A stretch of DNA of 64,000 bases, from NCBI RefSeq assembly GCF_042654585.1, contig NZ_JBHSGR010000011.1, positions 62,001 through 126,000 on the forward strand, written 5' to 3'. Numbering within the stretch: position 1 is the stretch's first letter; every line of letters begins with the position of its first letter. This document shows, in pieces, positions 1 to 8,756 of the stretch. Under the pieces are notes generated by a model. It saw nothing but the letters and a program-made list of their open reading frames with translations. It was not told the origin of the DNA and did not search any database. The translations under genes were made by a program, and so were the position numbers. This DNA comes from Geodermatophilus arenarius (GTDB taxonomy: Bacteria; Actinomycetota; Actinomycetes; Mycobacteriales; Geodermatophilaceae).

Positions 1-10
1 CCGGGGGTGG

Positions 11-376
11 GTGCCGCCGGTCGACGACGAGACGCGCGCCCTGGTCGACCGGCTGCGCCACCTCCGCCCGCTCGCCGTCGACGAGTACCGCTGCGAGGTC
101 CCCCTCGACGACGTCCGGAACGGGCCCCGCCTCACCCGGGTCGGCGGCGTGTGGCACGTGTGGGAGGGCAACGACTACTCCGTCCCGGACCCGCCGACCC
201 TCATGACGACGGCGGTCGACGTCCTCGAGCACCACCTCCGCCTCCGGTTCGCGGGCGAGCCGACGGCCGGTGAGCCCGTCGGGCATCTCGTGCGCGACGG
301 CGTGGTGGTGGCCCGCGGTGCCGGCGTCACCACGGTCCTGCTCCGCGCCGTCGGGGGCGGCGTGGGACGCGTGTGA
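11..376 (+). CDS. Hypothetical protein, possibly truncated at the window edge
   Basis: An acidic open frame of about 121 residues with actinobacterial third-position GC. A GTG at 11 can serve as start, but the frame stays open to the left edge, so the true start may lie outside the window. The protein is soluble with no signal peptide or membrane segment. It has a short tryptophan-containing stretch (VWHVWEGNDYS, about residues 47-57) and a C-terminal VARGAGVTTVLLRAVGG strand-like segment. I do not recognise a family. It precedes the DUF4407 gene by about 90 bases on the same strand. Confidence 0.55.
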   Translation: MPPVDDETRALVDRLRHLRPLAVDEYRCEVPLDDVRNGPRLTRVGGVWHVWEGNDYSVPDPPTLMTTAVDVLEHHLRLRFAGEPTAGEPVGHLVRDGVVVARGAGVTTVLLRAVGGGVGRV

Positions 377-465
377 CGACCGGGTCCTGACCACCGGCGG
401 GACTGCCGATGCCTCGGGGGAGCGGCGGACGAACCACGACCCCCGGCGCTCGGGGAGTGCACGAC

Positions 466-1860
466 ATGGCTGGACGACGACGGCTCCAGGACCGCCTCGC
501 GGTCCTCGGCGGCGCGCGGCCCGACCTGCTCGAGGCGGCGCCCGGCGCGCGGCCGCGGTTCGCCGCGCTCGGCGGGGTCCTGCTCAGCACCGGCGGCCTC
601 GCCGTCGCCTCGGCGTCGTTCGCGCTGCACATGGCCCTGGGCGTCTGGTGGCCGTTCGCGCTGGTGCTCGGCCTCGGCTGGGGCGCCGTCGTGGTCAACC
701 TCGACCGGATGCTGCTCGTCGGCATGGCGCACGACGCCTCGCTCAAGCGGAACCTCGCCCTCGCCGTCCCGCGCGTGGGGCTGGCGCTGATCCTGGGCGT
801 CGTCGTCGCGACGCCTCTGACGCTGCAGGTGTTCCACAAGGAGATCGACGCCGAGATCACCGTCATGCAGGCCGAGGCTGCGGACGCGTACCGGCAGTCG
901 CTGGAGGCCGACGCGCGCTTCGCCGGCCTCGACGAGCTGCAGGAGCGGGTGACGCAGGGGCAGGACGTCGTCGCCACGGGCGGGCAGAGCGACCCGGCGC
1001 TGGCCGCGGTGCAGGCCGACGTCGCGGCGAAGCAGTCCGCCTACGACGCAGCCCTCGCCACCCAGCGCGACCTCGAGGCGCGCGCCCAGTGCGAGCTCGA
1101 CGGCACCTGCGGCACCGGCGACCCCGGCACCGGCGACGCCTACGTGCAGGCCCGCGCGGCCGCCGACGCGCAGGCCGGCGTCGTCGCCTCGGCCCGGGCG
1201 GCGCTCGACGACGCGCAGGACGCGGCGTCCGACGCCGAGTCGCGCAGTGCCGACCTCGCCGCCGCCTCGCTGGCCACCGACTCCGCCGAGCTGGCCCGGC
1301 TGACCGCCGAGCTCGATCGGCTGCAGGCCGCGTTCGACGCCACCAACGAGGGCTCCGGCGGCATCCTCCTGCGGCTGGAGGCGCTCGACCGGCTCAGCGA
1401 CCACAACGCCACGCTCGCCGCGGCGAAGTTCATGCTGTCGCTGCTGTTCATGTGCGTCGAGATCCTGCCGGTGCTCATGAAGGTGCTGCTCAACTTCGGC
1501 CCGCCGACCGCCTACGACAAGCTCGCCTCGCTGCGCGACAGCGGCGACGTGGACATCGAGGAGATGCAGCAGCAGTCCCGGCGCACCGTGGCCGAGGCCA
1601 AGGAGGAGATGCTGGTCATGGCCGAGCAGGAGCGGCTGGACCGGCAGAAGGCCGCCATCCGCGCCCGCCACCTCGCCGCGCTCGCCCAGGCGCAGGTGGA
1701 GGCCGAGGAGGCCGCCCGCCCGGTGCCGCAGCCCGCGGCTCCGGTCGACGAGCCGGTGCAGAAGATCTGGGACACCGGGCCGATCCGCCTGGCCCGCTCG
1801 GCCGCGCGCACGATCCGCCCGCCCCGCCGCCCGGCCGGCCGGGCCACCTCCGGCGTCTGA
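466..1860 (+). CDS. DUF4407-like multipass membrane protein with long coiled coil
   Basis: 464 residues from the ATG at 466; an in-frame start further upstream would add a low-complexity leader and is less likely. Two adjacent hydrophobic segments lie at about residues 31-52 and 56-78, a third at about 103-123, then a long Ala/Glu/Gln-rich helical region of about 180 residues, a fourth membrane segment near 320-345 (LLFMCVEILPVLMKVL) and a second charged coiled coil before a basic tail. This order (TM pairs flanking a periplasmic coiled coil, with the N-L-D-R motif after the second TM) is typical of DUF4407 proteins. Their function is unknown. It stands alone, ahead of the toxin-antitoxin pair. 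Confidence 0.8.
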   Translation: MAGRRRLQDRLAVLGGARPDLLEAAPGARPRFAALGGVLLSTGGLAVASASFALHMALGVWWPFALVLGLGWGAVVVNLDRMLLVGMAHDASLKRNLALAVPRVGLALILGVVVATPLTLQVFHKEIDAEITVMQAEAADAYRQSLEADARFAGLDELQERVTQGQDVVATGGQSDPALAAVQADVAAKQSAYDAALATQRDLEARAQCELDGTCGTGDPGTGDAYVQARAAADAQAGVVASARAALDDAQDAASDAESRSADLAAASLATDSAELARLTAELDRLQAAFDATNEGSGGILLRLEALDRLSDHNATLAAAKFMLSLLFMCVEILPVLMKVLLNFGPPTAYDKLASLRDSGDVDIEEMQQQSRRTVAEAKEEMLVMAEQERLDRQKAAIRARHLAALAQAQVEAEEAARPVPQPAAPVDEPVQKIWDTGPIRLARSAARTIRPPRRPAGRATSGV

Positions 1861-1883
1861 TCGGGGGCCGTGAACCATCCGAG

Positions 1884-1918
1884 GCGTTCTGGCCAGACTT
1901 CGGGCTAGAGTCGATCCG
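1884..1918 (+). promoter_or_regulatory. Candidate promoter for a leaderless toxin-antitoxin mRNA
   Basis: A -10-like hexamer TAGAGT at 1906-1911 ends only six bases before the GTG start at 1918, and no Shine-Dalgarno sequence precedes that start. Transcription would begin at or next to the GTG, giving a leaderless message, which is common in actinobacteria. No clear -35 hexamer is visible, so this is a weak prediction. Confidence 0.35.
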
Positions 1919-2190
1919 TGACGACCATCCCGCTCAGCGAGGCCAAGGACCGGCTGTCGGCGCTGGTCGAGGCCGCCGAGAGGACCCACGAGATCGTGAC
2001 CATCACCCGTCACGGACGGGAGGCCGCCGTCCTCATGGCGAAGGAGGACCTCGACTCGCTGCACGAGACGCTGTACTGGCTCTCGCAGCCCGGCGTCCGC
2101 GAGGACGTCGAGCGGGCCCGCGCCGAGGACGAGAGTGACGAGACCACCCCTGGTGAGCAGCTGAGAGCCGAGTTCGGCCTCGACGGGTGA
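1918..2190 (+). CDS. Phd/YefM family antitoxin
   Basis: 90-residue antitoxin. The N-terminal half has the Phd/YefM signature: MTTIPLSEAKDRLSALVE followed by ITRHGREAAVLMAKEDLDSL (positions 25-45), which forms the dimeric DNA-binding fold. The acidic C-terminus (residues 60-90) is the usual toxin-wrapping tail. By family analogy it binds its own promoter and neutralises the RelE-type protein encoded immediately downstream, whose start codon overlaps its stop (GTGA). The GTG start appears leaderless. Confidence 0.9.
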   Translation: MTTIPLSEAKDRLSALVEAAERTHEIVTITRHGREAAVLMAKEDLDSLHETLYWLSQPGVREDVERARAEDESDETTPGEQLRAEFGLDG

Positions 2191-2477
2191 CCGCGCCGTA
2201 CGGGCTCCGTGTCTCCTCGGCGGCGCGGCGCCAGCTCGGCCGCCTGCCCGCCAAGGTGGCCATGGCTGTCGTCGAGTTCCTGACCGTCGTCCTGCCCGAG
2301 AACCCGGTGCGGCTCAGCAAGCCCCTCACCGGGGAGCTGACCGGACTGCGCAGCGCCCGGCGAGGGGACTACCGGGTCCTCATCGAGGTCAACGAGGCCC
2401 GGCGGCAGATCCTCGTGGTCCGGATCGCGCACCGCTCCGACGTCTACGGACCTCCTGCGCCGTCCGGCACGGACTGA
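2187..2477 (+). CDS. RelE/ParE superfamily toxin
   Basis: 96 residues. RelE fold markers are visible: RVSSAARRQLGRLP at the N-terminus, then LSKPLTGELTGLRSARRGDYRVLIEV and the terminal strand ILVVRIAHRSDVY, with the basic residues expected for ribosome-dependent mRNA cleavage (R in GDYRVL, R and H in RIAHR). RelE toxins cleave mRNA in the ribosomal A site; whether this copy does so is inferred. The GTG start overlaps the antitoxin stop by four bases, so the two are translationally coupled. Confidence 0.9.
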   Translation: MTAPYGLRVSSAARRQLGRLPAKVAMAVVEFLTVVLPENPVRLSKPLTGELTGLRSARRGDYRVLIEVNEARRQILVVRIAHRSDVYGPPAPSGTD

Positions 2478-2713
2478 CGCCGGGGACCCGGGCCCTCGGC
2501 GTGCCGGGGTGGCGGACGCGCTGCGCCGGCCCGGATGCAGGTGGAGGACGCCGGCCGACCACTTCACACACCGCCCCACCCGCCTGACCCGCTCAGCCAC
2601 CGCGCTGATCTGTCCCATCCGGCGTCCGCCGAGCCAGGTCGGCCGAAGGGGGCGGGAGGGTGTCGTCCGCGGGGGATGACGCTCCCCGCGCGGCGCGGCA
2701 GCACACTGGGACG

Positions 2714-3307
2714 GTGCTCGAGCTCGACCACGTGCTCTGCATGGTGGGTCCCGAGGACACCTGGGCGCCGCGGCTGACCGCGGCCGGCTGGGAGCTCGAC
2801 CCCGGGACGGCGCACCCCGGTCAGGGCACCCGCAACCGGCGGCTCCTCCTCGCCGGGCACTACCTGGAGCTGGCGTGGGTCGAGGACCGCGCCGAGGCGC
2901 GGGACAACCCGCTGCGGCTGGACCGCCGGGCCGACTGGGCCACGACGGGTGCCAGCCCGTTCGGGATCGGGCTCCGCGGGCGACTCCCGCCGGAGCAGGA
3001 GCCCGCCTTCCGGCCGTACGCCGACCTCGGCTTCCCGATCTGGGTGCACCGCGACGACGAGCGCCACCCCGCACGTCCCCTGGTCTTCGTGCTCGACCTC
3101 CCGCCCCGTCGGCCCACCGGGTCCGCCTCGCCGGCGGGTGCCCTCCAGTGCGTGCACCACGCCGGTCCCGCCGCGGCGGACGTCCCCTGCTACGCGGGTC
3201 CGCGCCTCGTGCACCGGCCGGGCCGGCACCGGCTGGAGCTGGTCGTCGACGCCGGTCGTCCCGTCGAGGTGAGCGACCTGCTGGCCATCCGGGTCACCGA
3301 CGTCTGA
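2714..3307 (+). CDS. VOC (glyoxalase-like) family protein
   Basis: 197 residues from the GTG at 2714, chosen because the conserved LELDHVLCMV strand begins there; the longer frame from 2660 would add a basic unstructured leader. This N-terminal segment, the GTRNRRLLLAGHYLELAWV segment and a later FPIWVHRDD segment resemble single-domain glyoxalase-like proteins of the VOC superfamily. Catalytic metal ligands cannot be assigned with confidence, so the substrate is unknown. It converges with the minus-strand glycohydrolase fusion, whose stop codon begins one base after this stop. Confidence 0.7.
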   Translation: MLELDHVLCMVGPEDTWAPRLTAAGWELDPGTAHPGQGTRNRRLLLAGHYLELAWVEDRAEARDNPLRLDRRADWATTGASPFGIGLRGRLPPEQEPAFRPYADLGFPIWVHRDDERHPARPLVFVLDLPPRRPTGSASPAGALQCVHHAGPAAADVPCYAGPRLVHRPGRHRLELVVDAGRPVEVSDLLAIRVTDV

Positions 3308-4708
3308 CTACCGATGAGCCGCGAGGCGTTCCAGTGCGGCGGTGAACGACTCGTTCCACAGCCCGAGGTGCGGCCAGCGCTCGGCGACGTGCGCCGTCGC
3401 CTGCTCCGGCGTCATCCCGTGCTCGCGCACGAGCCAGGCGCGCAGCACCAGCCCGGTCCGTGACGCCCCGCCGTGACAGTGCACGAGCACCCGGTGGCCC
3501 TCGGCGCGCAGGGCGGCGAGGTCGTCGAGCACGTCGGCCAGGACGACGTCGACGTCGACGTTGTGGCTGTTGTCGGCGATGTAGGCCATCCGGTGCAGCG
3601 TGTGCGGGAACGGCTCGGCCAGCCGGCACAGGCTGATGACGGCGAAGTCCTCCCCGGAGTACCGCGCGCCGTCGAGGTTGCCCGCCCAGATGCCCGGCAG
3701 CACCTCGGCCGGGCCGATCCGCGGGATGACGCCCGTCTCCGCCTGGAAGAACTCCTTGCCGTCGAGCGCGGCGGCCAGCGGCAGCAGGTCGGGCAGCCGC
3801 CACACGCGGTCCCCGTGCCCGGGCACCCGGCCGTGCACCACCGACGCCCACCGCATCGGGATGCCGCCCATCCCGTACACCGCGCCGGCCAGCCCGCCGG
3901 CCACGCAGGCGACCGTGTCGGTGTCGCCGCCGAGGTCGACCACCAGCCGCAGCACGTGCGGGAAGTCCCGCCCGTGCCGCAGCGCCCACAGCGCCTGGCC
4001 GAGCGTCGGCCACACCGCGCCGTTGGACTCGGTCGCCATCGACGGCTCCCAGTCCGGCGCCAGGACGGCGGCCCAGCGGTCGCGGTGCTCGTCCGCGACG
4101 AGCGCGAGCGCCGCGGGGACGGCGGCCAGCGGGTCGCCGCCGTCGAGCGCCACCCGCACGAGCTCGTGGAAGACCGCGCAGCCCTCGCCGGCCGCCGGGT
4201 CACCGTGGGTGAGCGCAGAGAGCCGCCGGGCGGCGTCCACGGTGGCGGCGGTGCCGGACCGGGAGAACCAGATGGCCGCGGGCGTCGTCCGCATGAGCGA
4301 GCCGTTGCCGGCCGCGCGTCCGGTGCGCGCGAAGTGCTCGGCCGCCGCACGGTCCCAGGGCAGCCCGGAGTCGAACACCGCCCGGGTCTGCACGCCGATG
4401 TCCGGCGGCCCGGCCGCCGCCCAGGCCGCGAACCGGTCGAACACGTCGGCCTCGTCGAGCCCGTCCCGCTCGACCAGCGAATGCGCCACGAGCAGCGCCA
4501 TCTGCGTGTCGTCGGTGAACTCGCCCGGCTCCCACCCCAGCGACCCACCGCCGCACATCTCGGTGGTGGACCCACGAGCGTCCGTGGGGAAGCGGGCGGA
4601 GAACGCCCCGGCCGGGCCGAACTCGAACGGCGCCCCGAGCGCGTCGCCCACGGCCGAGCCGACCAGCGCGCCGGCCACGCGGTGGGAGCGGTGCAGTCCT
4701 GCGGTCAC
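3308..4708 (-). CDS. ADP-ribosylglycohydrolase fused to dual-specificity phosphatase
   Basis: 466 residues from the GTG at 4708, four bases after the upstream stop. Residues about 1-320 are a DraG/ARH-type ADP-ribosylglycohydrolase: GSAVGDALGAPFE (17-29), FTDDTQMA (64-71) and DLGGDTDTVAC (258-268) give the acidic residues that hold the two Mg ions. Residues about 335-460 form a dual-specificity phosphatase domain with the P-loop HCHGGASRTG (410-419; Cys411 nucleophile, Arg417). The first half would remove ADP-ribose from a target; the second would dephosphorylate a protein or small phosphoester. One chain carries two modification-removing activities. It is last in a minus-strand run after the vWA-SGNH and PASTA genes. 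Confidence 0.85.
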   Translation of the reverse strand: MTAGLHRSHRVAGALVGSAVGDALGAPFEFGPAGAFSARFPTDARGSTTEMCGGGSLGWEPGEFTDDTQMALLVAHSLVERDGLDEADVFDRFAAWAAAGPPDIGVQTRAVFDSGLPWDRAAAEHFARTGRAAGNGSLMRTTPAAIWFSRSGTAATVDAARRLSALTHGDPAAGEGCAVFHELVRVALDGGDPLAAVPAALALVADEHRDRWAAVLAPDWEPSMATESNGAVWPTLGQALWALRHGRDFPHVLRLVVDLGGDTDTVACVAGGLAGAVYGMGGIPMRWASVVHGRVPGHGDRVWRLPDLLPLAAALDGKEFFQAETGVIPRIGPAEVLPGIWAGNLDGARYSGEDFAVISLCRLAEPFPHTLHRMAYIADNSHNVDVDVVLADVLDDLAALRAEGHRVLVHCHGGASRTGLVLRAWLVREHGMTPEQATAHVAERWPHLGLWNESFTAALERLAAHR

Positions 4709-4712
4709 GGGC

Positions 4713-7043
4713 TCAGTCTGCGCGACGGCGGCGCAGCGCCCGCCGCACCACCAGCGCACCGGTCGCGGCGAGCACCAGCCCGAACCCGGCCAGCAGCAGG
4801 CCCGGCGCCAGGGGCGGCGACCCGACGGTCATCCCGACCGACCGCTCCAGCGGCGTCCCGTCGGCGGCGGTCCCCGAGACGGTCAGCGTGTGGTCGTCGC
4901 CGGGCGCCAGCGTCCGCGGCACCCTGACGACGACGTCCACCGCGCCCTGGTCGTCGGACCACACCGAGGCCAGGGTCTGCGCCGTCGAGCGCACCACCAC
5001 CAGCACCGGCGTGTTCGGCTCGTACCCGCCCGACCGCACCCTCAGCTCCGCACCCGGGTCGACGGTGAACGGGTCGGCGCCGTCCTGCAGGTCCACTGAC
5101 CCGTCCTGCGCGAACCAGCCGTCGTAGAGCCGGGCCACGCCGTCCACCCAGGTGTGGTGGTGCTCCCGCGGCCGCGCTCCCTCGCGCGGGTCGGGCACCG
5201 AGTGCGACCAGCGGGCGAGCGCCGCCGCGATCGCGCGGTAGCCGTCCGCGGTCGGGTGCACGAGCTCCTGCTTGGCCTCGGCGGCCAGGCCCGACAACGC
5301 GTTGCTGCCCCGGTCGGGGAGGCCGACGATCCAGCGGTCCTCGGAGCAGATCGTGTGGGCCGGGCGCACCGCCTCGACGACGTCGGCCGCGTACTGCAGT
5401 CGCGAGTCGCCGACCGCTCGCACCGCCCCCTCGATGGCGCCGTTGAGCGCGCCGAGCAGCCACTGCACCGACCGCAGCTCGTCCTCGTCGAACCGCAGGC
5501 TCTTGACCCCGTAGACGGTAGCCGTCGTGCCGCTGCACCCGGTGCCCACGGCGCCCGTGGGCACCACGCCGACGTAGGGGAGCACCACCAGGGGCGCGAC
5601 GCCGGTGTCGGCGAGCACCTCCTCGTAGAGGTACCGCAGGTCGGTCTGCAGGTCGGCCAGCCGCTGGGTCCACCAGCCCCGGTCGCCGAGCCGGCCGCCG
5701 CAGTGCTCCTCCGCCGCGCAGTCGACCACGATGTCCTCGAAGCCGATGTCGTTGCCGCCCATCGTCATCAGCACCAGGTCGTAGTCGTCGACGTCGACGA
5801 GCTGGGCGGCCTGCGACCGGACGTCGCGGTCGGCCTGCGGCTCCCGGTAGTCCTGGATCACGGCGGCCGAGCAGGCGAGGTTGGTGACCTCCGCGTCGGG
5901 CAGCAGCTGCTCGGCGTAGGTGTGCGGGCTGCGGTGGCAGCGGCCGGCACCGCGGTCGTAGTCGCCGGCGCCCTCGCCGGAGCTGTAGGAGTCGCCCAGG
6001 ACGACGGCGTGCCGGGTGTCCTGCAGCCACGGTGCCGCGTCGGCGAGCGAGAACTCGCGCACCGAGATGCTGCCCGCCTGCTGCTGCGGCCGGACCTGCG
6101 CGCCGGACACCCGCAGCGTCCAGTCGAACTGCGTGGGCCCGCCGCCGCCGTCCAGCGAGGGGTACGCCGTCCACGACACCGTCGTCGTGCCGCCGGCGGC
6201 GACGTTGCCGAGCACCCGCAGCGGCCGCAGCACCGTCGGGCTGCCGCCGTCGGCGCCGGGGTCGAAGACCAGCGACGCCCGGACGTCGCGCGCGAGGACG
6301 GCGGAGGCGTTGGCGACGGTCGCGGTGACCGTGATCGCCGCGCTGGACGACGGCGAGTACGTGGCCGGGGCGTCGACGTCGAGGGTCAGCCGCGGCGCCT
6401 GTGTGGCGGCCAGCCGCTCGCCGAGCTCCGCGGAGTCCCGGACGTCGGTGTAGGTGCCGCCGGTGGCGTCGGCGATGCAGCGCAGTTCGTCGGCGCCGGC
6501 GTCGTCGATGCGGAAGCCGACGGTGTCGACCGTCAGGTCGAAGCCCTCGTCGACCAGCCGCTGCGCGACCGGGCACGGCGGGTCGCAGGTGCTCTCGCCG
6601 TCGCTGACCAGCACGATCGTCGCCGCGCCGAAGCCGGCGTCGCGGACGTCGTCGGCCGACGCCTGCAGCGCCTCGGCGGTGGGCGTGCCACCGTCGGCCC
6701 GCAGCGCCCGCACCACCGCGCTCATCGCGCCCGGGTCCCGCTGCGCGACGTCGACGTCGAGGTGCCCGGTGCCGCAGTCGCCGGCGCCGGCGGGGTAGGT
6801 GCGCATGCCGATCCGGCTCGACGGCGGCAGCTCCTCGAGCAGTTCGAGGATCGCGGTCTTCGCGCCCTCGATCTTCACCGTCCCCTCGTCGTCGGACTCC
6901 GCCATCGACCCCGACGTGTCCACGACCAGCATCACCGGGGCGTCGACCGGCAGGGTCGAGCGGTCGGCGGGTGCGGCGGCCGCCGGGCCGGCGCCGGCGA
7001 GGACGAGCAGCAGTGCGACGGCGGCCGCGCGCAGCGTCCTCAC
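4713..7043 (-). CDS. Secreted vWA domain-SGNH hydrolase fusion with C-terminal membrane anchor
   Basis: 776 residues from the GTG at 7043, whose first bases overlap the stop of the PASTA gene (GTGA). Residues 1-24 are a signal peptide ending AAAA. A vWA domain (about 35-215) has the MIDAS motif DTSGSM at 42-47 and VSDGES at 146-151. A beta-rich spacer (220-340) resembles a CARDB/Ig-like module. Residues 345-615 are an SGNH/GDSL esterase with GDSYSSGEG (Ser352), GGND (429-432) and HPT (596-598). A further beta domain and a TM helix (about 747-768) with a basic tail follow. It is probably an envelope esterase carrying an adhesion-type domain; the substrate is unknown. Confidence 0.85.
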   Translation of the reverse strand: MRTLRAAAVALLLVLAGAGPAAAAPADRSTLPVDAPVMLVVDTSGSMAESDDEGTVKIEGAKTAILELLEELPPSSRIGMRTYPAGAGDCGTGHLDVDVAQRDPGAMSAVVRALRADGGTPTAEALQASADDVRDAGFGAATIVLVSDGESTCDPPCPVAQRLVDEGFDLTVDTVGFRIDDAGADELRCIADATGGTYTDVRDSAELGERLAATQAPRLTLDVDAPATYSPSSSAAITVTATVANASAVLARDVRASLVFDPGADGGSPTVLRPLRVLGNVAAGGTTTVSWTAYPSLDGGGGPTQFDWTLRVSGAQVRPQQQAGSISVREFSLADAAPWLQDTRHAVVLGDSYSSGEGAGDYDRGAGRCHRSPHTYAEQLLPDAEVTNLACSAAVIQDYREPQADRDVRSQAAQLVDVDDYDLVLMTMGGNDIGFEDIVVDCAAEEHCGGRLGDRGWWTQRLADLQTDLRYLYEEVLADTGVAPLVVLPYVGVVPTGAVGTGCSGTTATVYGVKSLRFDEDELRSVQWLLGALNGAIEGAVRAVGDSRLQYAADVVEAVRPAHTICSEDRWIVGLPDRGSNALSGLAAEAKQELVHPTADGYRAIAAALARWSHSVPDPREGARPREHHHTWVDGVARLYDGWFAQDGSVDLQDGADPFTVDPGAELRVRSGGYEPNTPVLVVVRSTAQTLASVWSDDQGAVDVVVRVPRTLAPGDDHTLTVSGTAADGTPLERSVGMTVGSPPLAPGLLLAGFGLVLAATGALVVRRALRRRRAD

Positions 7044-8089
7044 GAGCCGGCCAGGGTGTCGATGGCGTCGGGGGCGCCCACGACGCGCGGGTCGCCGAGG
7101 ACGACCGTCCCGCTCGTGGTGGAGGTCGCCACCACCTCGACGGTCAGCTGCAGCACCCCGCCGACCGGCACGGCGAACGGGGTGGCGGCGCCGAAGCGGA
7201 CGTCGGCGCGGAACAGCTCCCGCCCGTCGCCGCGGACCACCACCGAGCCGGTGAAGCCGGCGTCGCCGCGGTCGAGGACGCCGACGGTGCCCTCGACCGT
7301 GGTGCCCAGCCGGTCGAGCAGGTAGGTCGTCCGCCGCGGGGAGGAGCCGGCCGAGCAGGACAGCGCGTGCCCGTACGTGGTGCCGTTGCTGGCGGCCTCG
7401 CCGATGCCGCAGCCGCCCTCGGCGTCGAGGTCGGTGAGGAACACGCTCGACGGCGGCCCGGCCACGGTGAGCTGCAGCTCCTTGGGCAGCGGGCTGCCGG
7501 CCGGCGGGTCGAGCGCGAGCACGGTGCCCTCGGCGACGGCGGGGTCGTAGGTCCGCACGACCCGCGCGGCGACGCCGAGTTCGGTCAGCGTGGCGACGGC
7601 GGCGTCGCCGTCGGTGGCCACGAGCGCCGGCACGGTGCCTGAGACGGCGACGTAGAGGGTGACCGGTCCGGCGCCCGGGCTGCCGCCGACCGGGTCCTGC
7701 CGCACCACGCTGCCCGCGGGCAGCGCCGACGGCGTGTCCACGGTGGACAGCGCGGCGGGGTCGAGGCCGGCGTCGGCCAGCGCCTGGCGGGCGTCGACCA
7801 GCGCCAGGCCGCGGACGTCGGGCACCTCGGCGGCGGTGCCCGCGTCGTCGGTCGGCGCGTCGACCACCTGCACCGTGGTGTCGGCGAGGTCGGGCCGGTC
7901 GACCGCGGCGTGCGTAGTCCAGCCGATGCCGGCGCCGAGCACGAGCACGCCGAGCAGCAGCAGGACGACCCCGCCGACCGCGAGGCCGCGCCACCTCCGG
8001 GGGCCCGCCGGCGCGGGCGGCTCCGGCTGGGCCGGTGGCCACGGCGTCGCCGCGCCGGCGAACGGGTCCCACGATCCGGGCTGGCTCAT
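7040..8089 (-). CDS. PASTA-domain single-pass membrane protein
   Basis: 349 residues. A short Pro/Trp-rich cytoplasmic N-terminus containing WDPFAG is followed by one TM helix (about 34-58). Two PASTA-like repeats lie at about 87-148 (VPDVRGLALVDARQAL) and 149-212, ended by VTLYVAV and LQLTVAG strands. PASTA modules bind muropeptides or beta-lactams in Ser/Thr kinases and PBPs, but no kinase is attached here. The C-terminal 130 residues contain a Cys pair (GGCGIG and LSCSAGSS) and FLTDLDAEGG, resembling the NPCBM-like domain of some actinobacterial surface proteins. The gene is coupled to the vWA-SGNH gene, suggesting both work at the cell wall. Confidence 0.82.
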   Translation of the reverse strand: MSQPGSWDPFAGAATPWPPAQPEPPAPAGPRRWRGLAVGGVVLLLLGVLVLGAGIGWTTHAAVDRPDLADTTVQVVDAPTDDAGTAAEVPDVRGLALVDARQALADAGLDPAALSTVDTPSALPAGSVVRQDPVGGSPGAGPVTLYVAVSGTVPALVATDGDAAVATLTELGVAARVVRTYDPAVAEGTVLALDPPAGSPLPKELQLTVAGPPSSVFLTDLDAEGGCGIGEAASNGTTYGHALSCSAGSSPRRTTYLLDRLGTTVEGTVGVLDRGDAGFTGSVVVRGDGRELFRADVRFGAATPFAVPVGGVLQLTVEVVATSTTSGTVVLGDPRVVGAPDAIDTLAGS

Positions 8090-8258
8090 CTCGACCCCCG
8101 TCGACCGCCGGCGGGTGCAGCCCCCGCCGTGCGCGCGGGATCGTCACAGCCGCGGCCGCCAGGCCCGCCCGGACACGCCCACCCGCCGCACCCCGTGATG
8201 GAGCTGGGACGGACGTGCCGGCGGTGTCGCGGAGGAGGCGTGTGCCCCGCCCGGGACC

Positions 8259-8570
8259 TCAGACGGTGGCGCCCGCGGCCCAGCGGCGGGCGGAGCGCGC
8301 CAGCAGCCACGTCCCCGCGACGACGAGCACGCCGGCCGCCAGGAGACCCAGCGAGATGGCCCGGTACTGCTCGAGGAAGGACGAGCAGGCGTGGGCGGGG
8401 TCGAACAGGTCGCCCGGATGAGGCCGTGCGCCGGCCGGGAACCACGCCGTCCCGCAGGTCGCCACGTCGCCGAGGTCGCCGCGGACGCGTCGCGGCAGGA
8501 CTCCCACCCACGTCCCCAGCGCCAGCAGCAACCCACCCAGGACGTGTCCCGCCACGTGCCTCTTCCGCAC
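8259..8570 (-). CDS. Small two-TM membrane protein, unknown
   Basis: 103 residues from the GTG at 8570, preceded by a purine-rich GAGGGGAGCGGA. Two hydrophobic helices (about residues 7-25 and 70-90) flank an extracytoplasmic loop with two cysteines (CGTAWFPAGA and HACSSF) that could form a disulfide. I recognise no family. It lies between the PASTA gene and a divergent helicase-nuclease gene. Confidence 0.6.
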   Translation of the reverse strand: MRKRHVAGHVLGGLLLALGTWVGVLPRRVRGDLGDVATCGTAWFPAGARPHPGDLFDPAHACSSFLEQYRAISLGLLAAGVLVVAGTWLLARSARRWAAGATV

Positions 8571-8756
8571 CGTCCGCTCCCCTCGGTCGCCGGAAGTTAC
8601 CTGCCCCGACCGGCGCTGCATGGGCGACGCGGGACCGAGCCGGCGTGTGGCCGCCGGCAGTCCGGGGAGTGCGATGAGGTCCGTGGGACGGACGTGCCGC
8701 CCGCTACGGCGCGGGGAGTCCTCGGTGGCGCCGTCACGTGAGACCGTCCCGTCTCG

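Noticed and set aside
7044..8147. N-terminal extension of the vWA-SGNH frame across the PASTA gene
   Set aside because: The extension is Arg/Pro-rich and overlaps a well-supported gene; the signal peptide and GTGA overlap fix the start at 7043.
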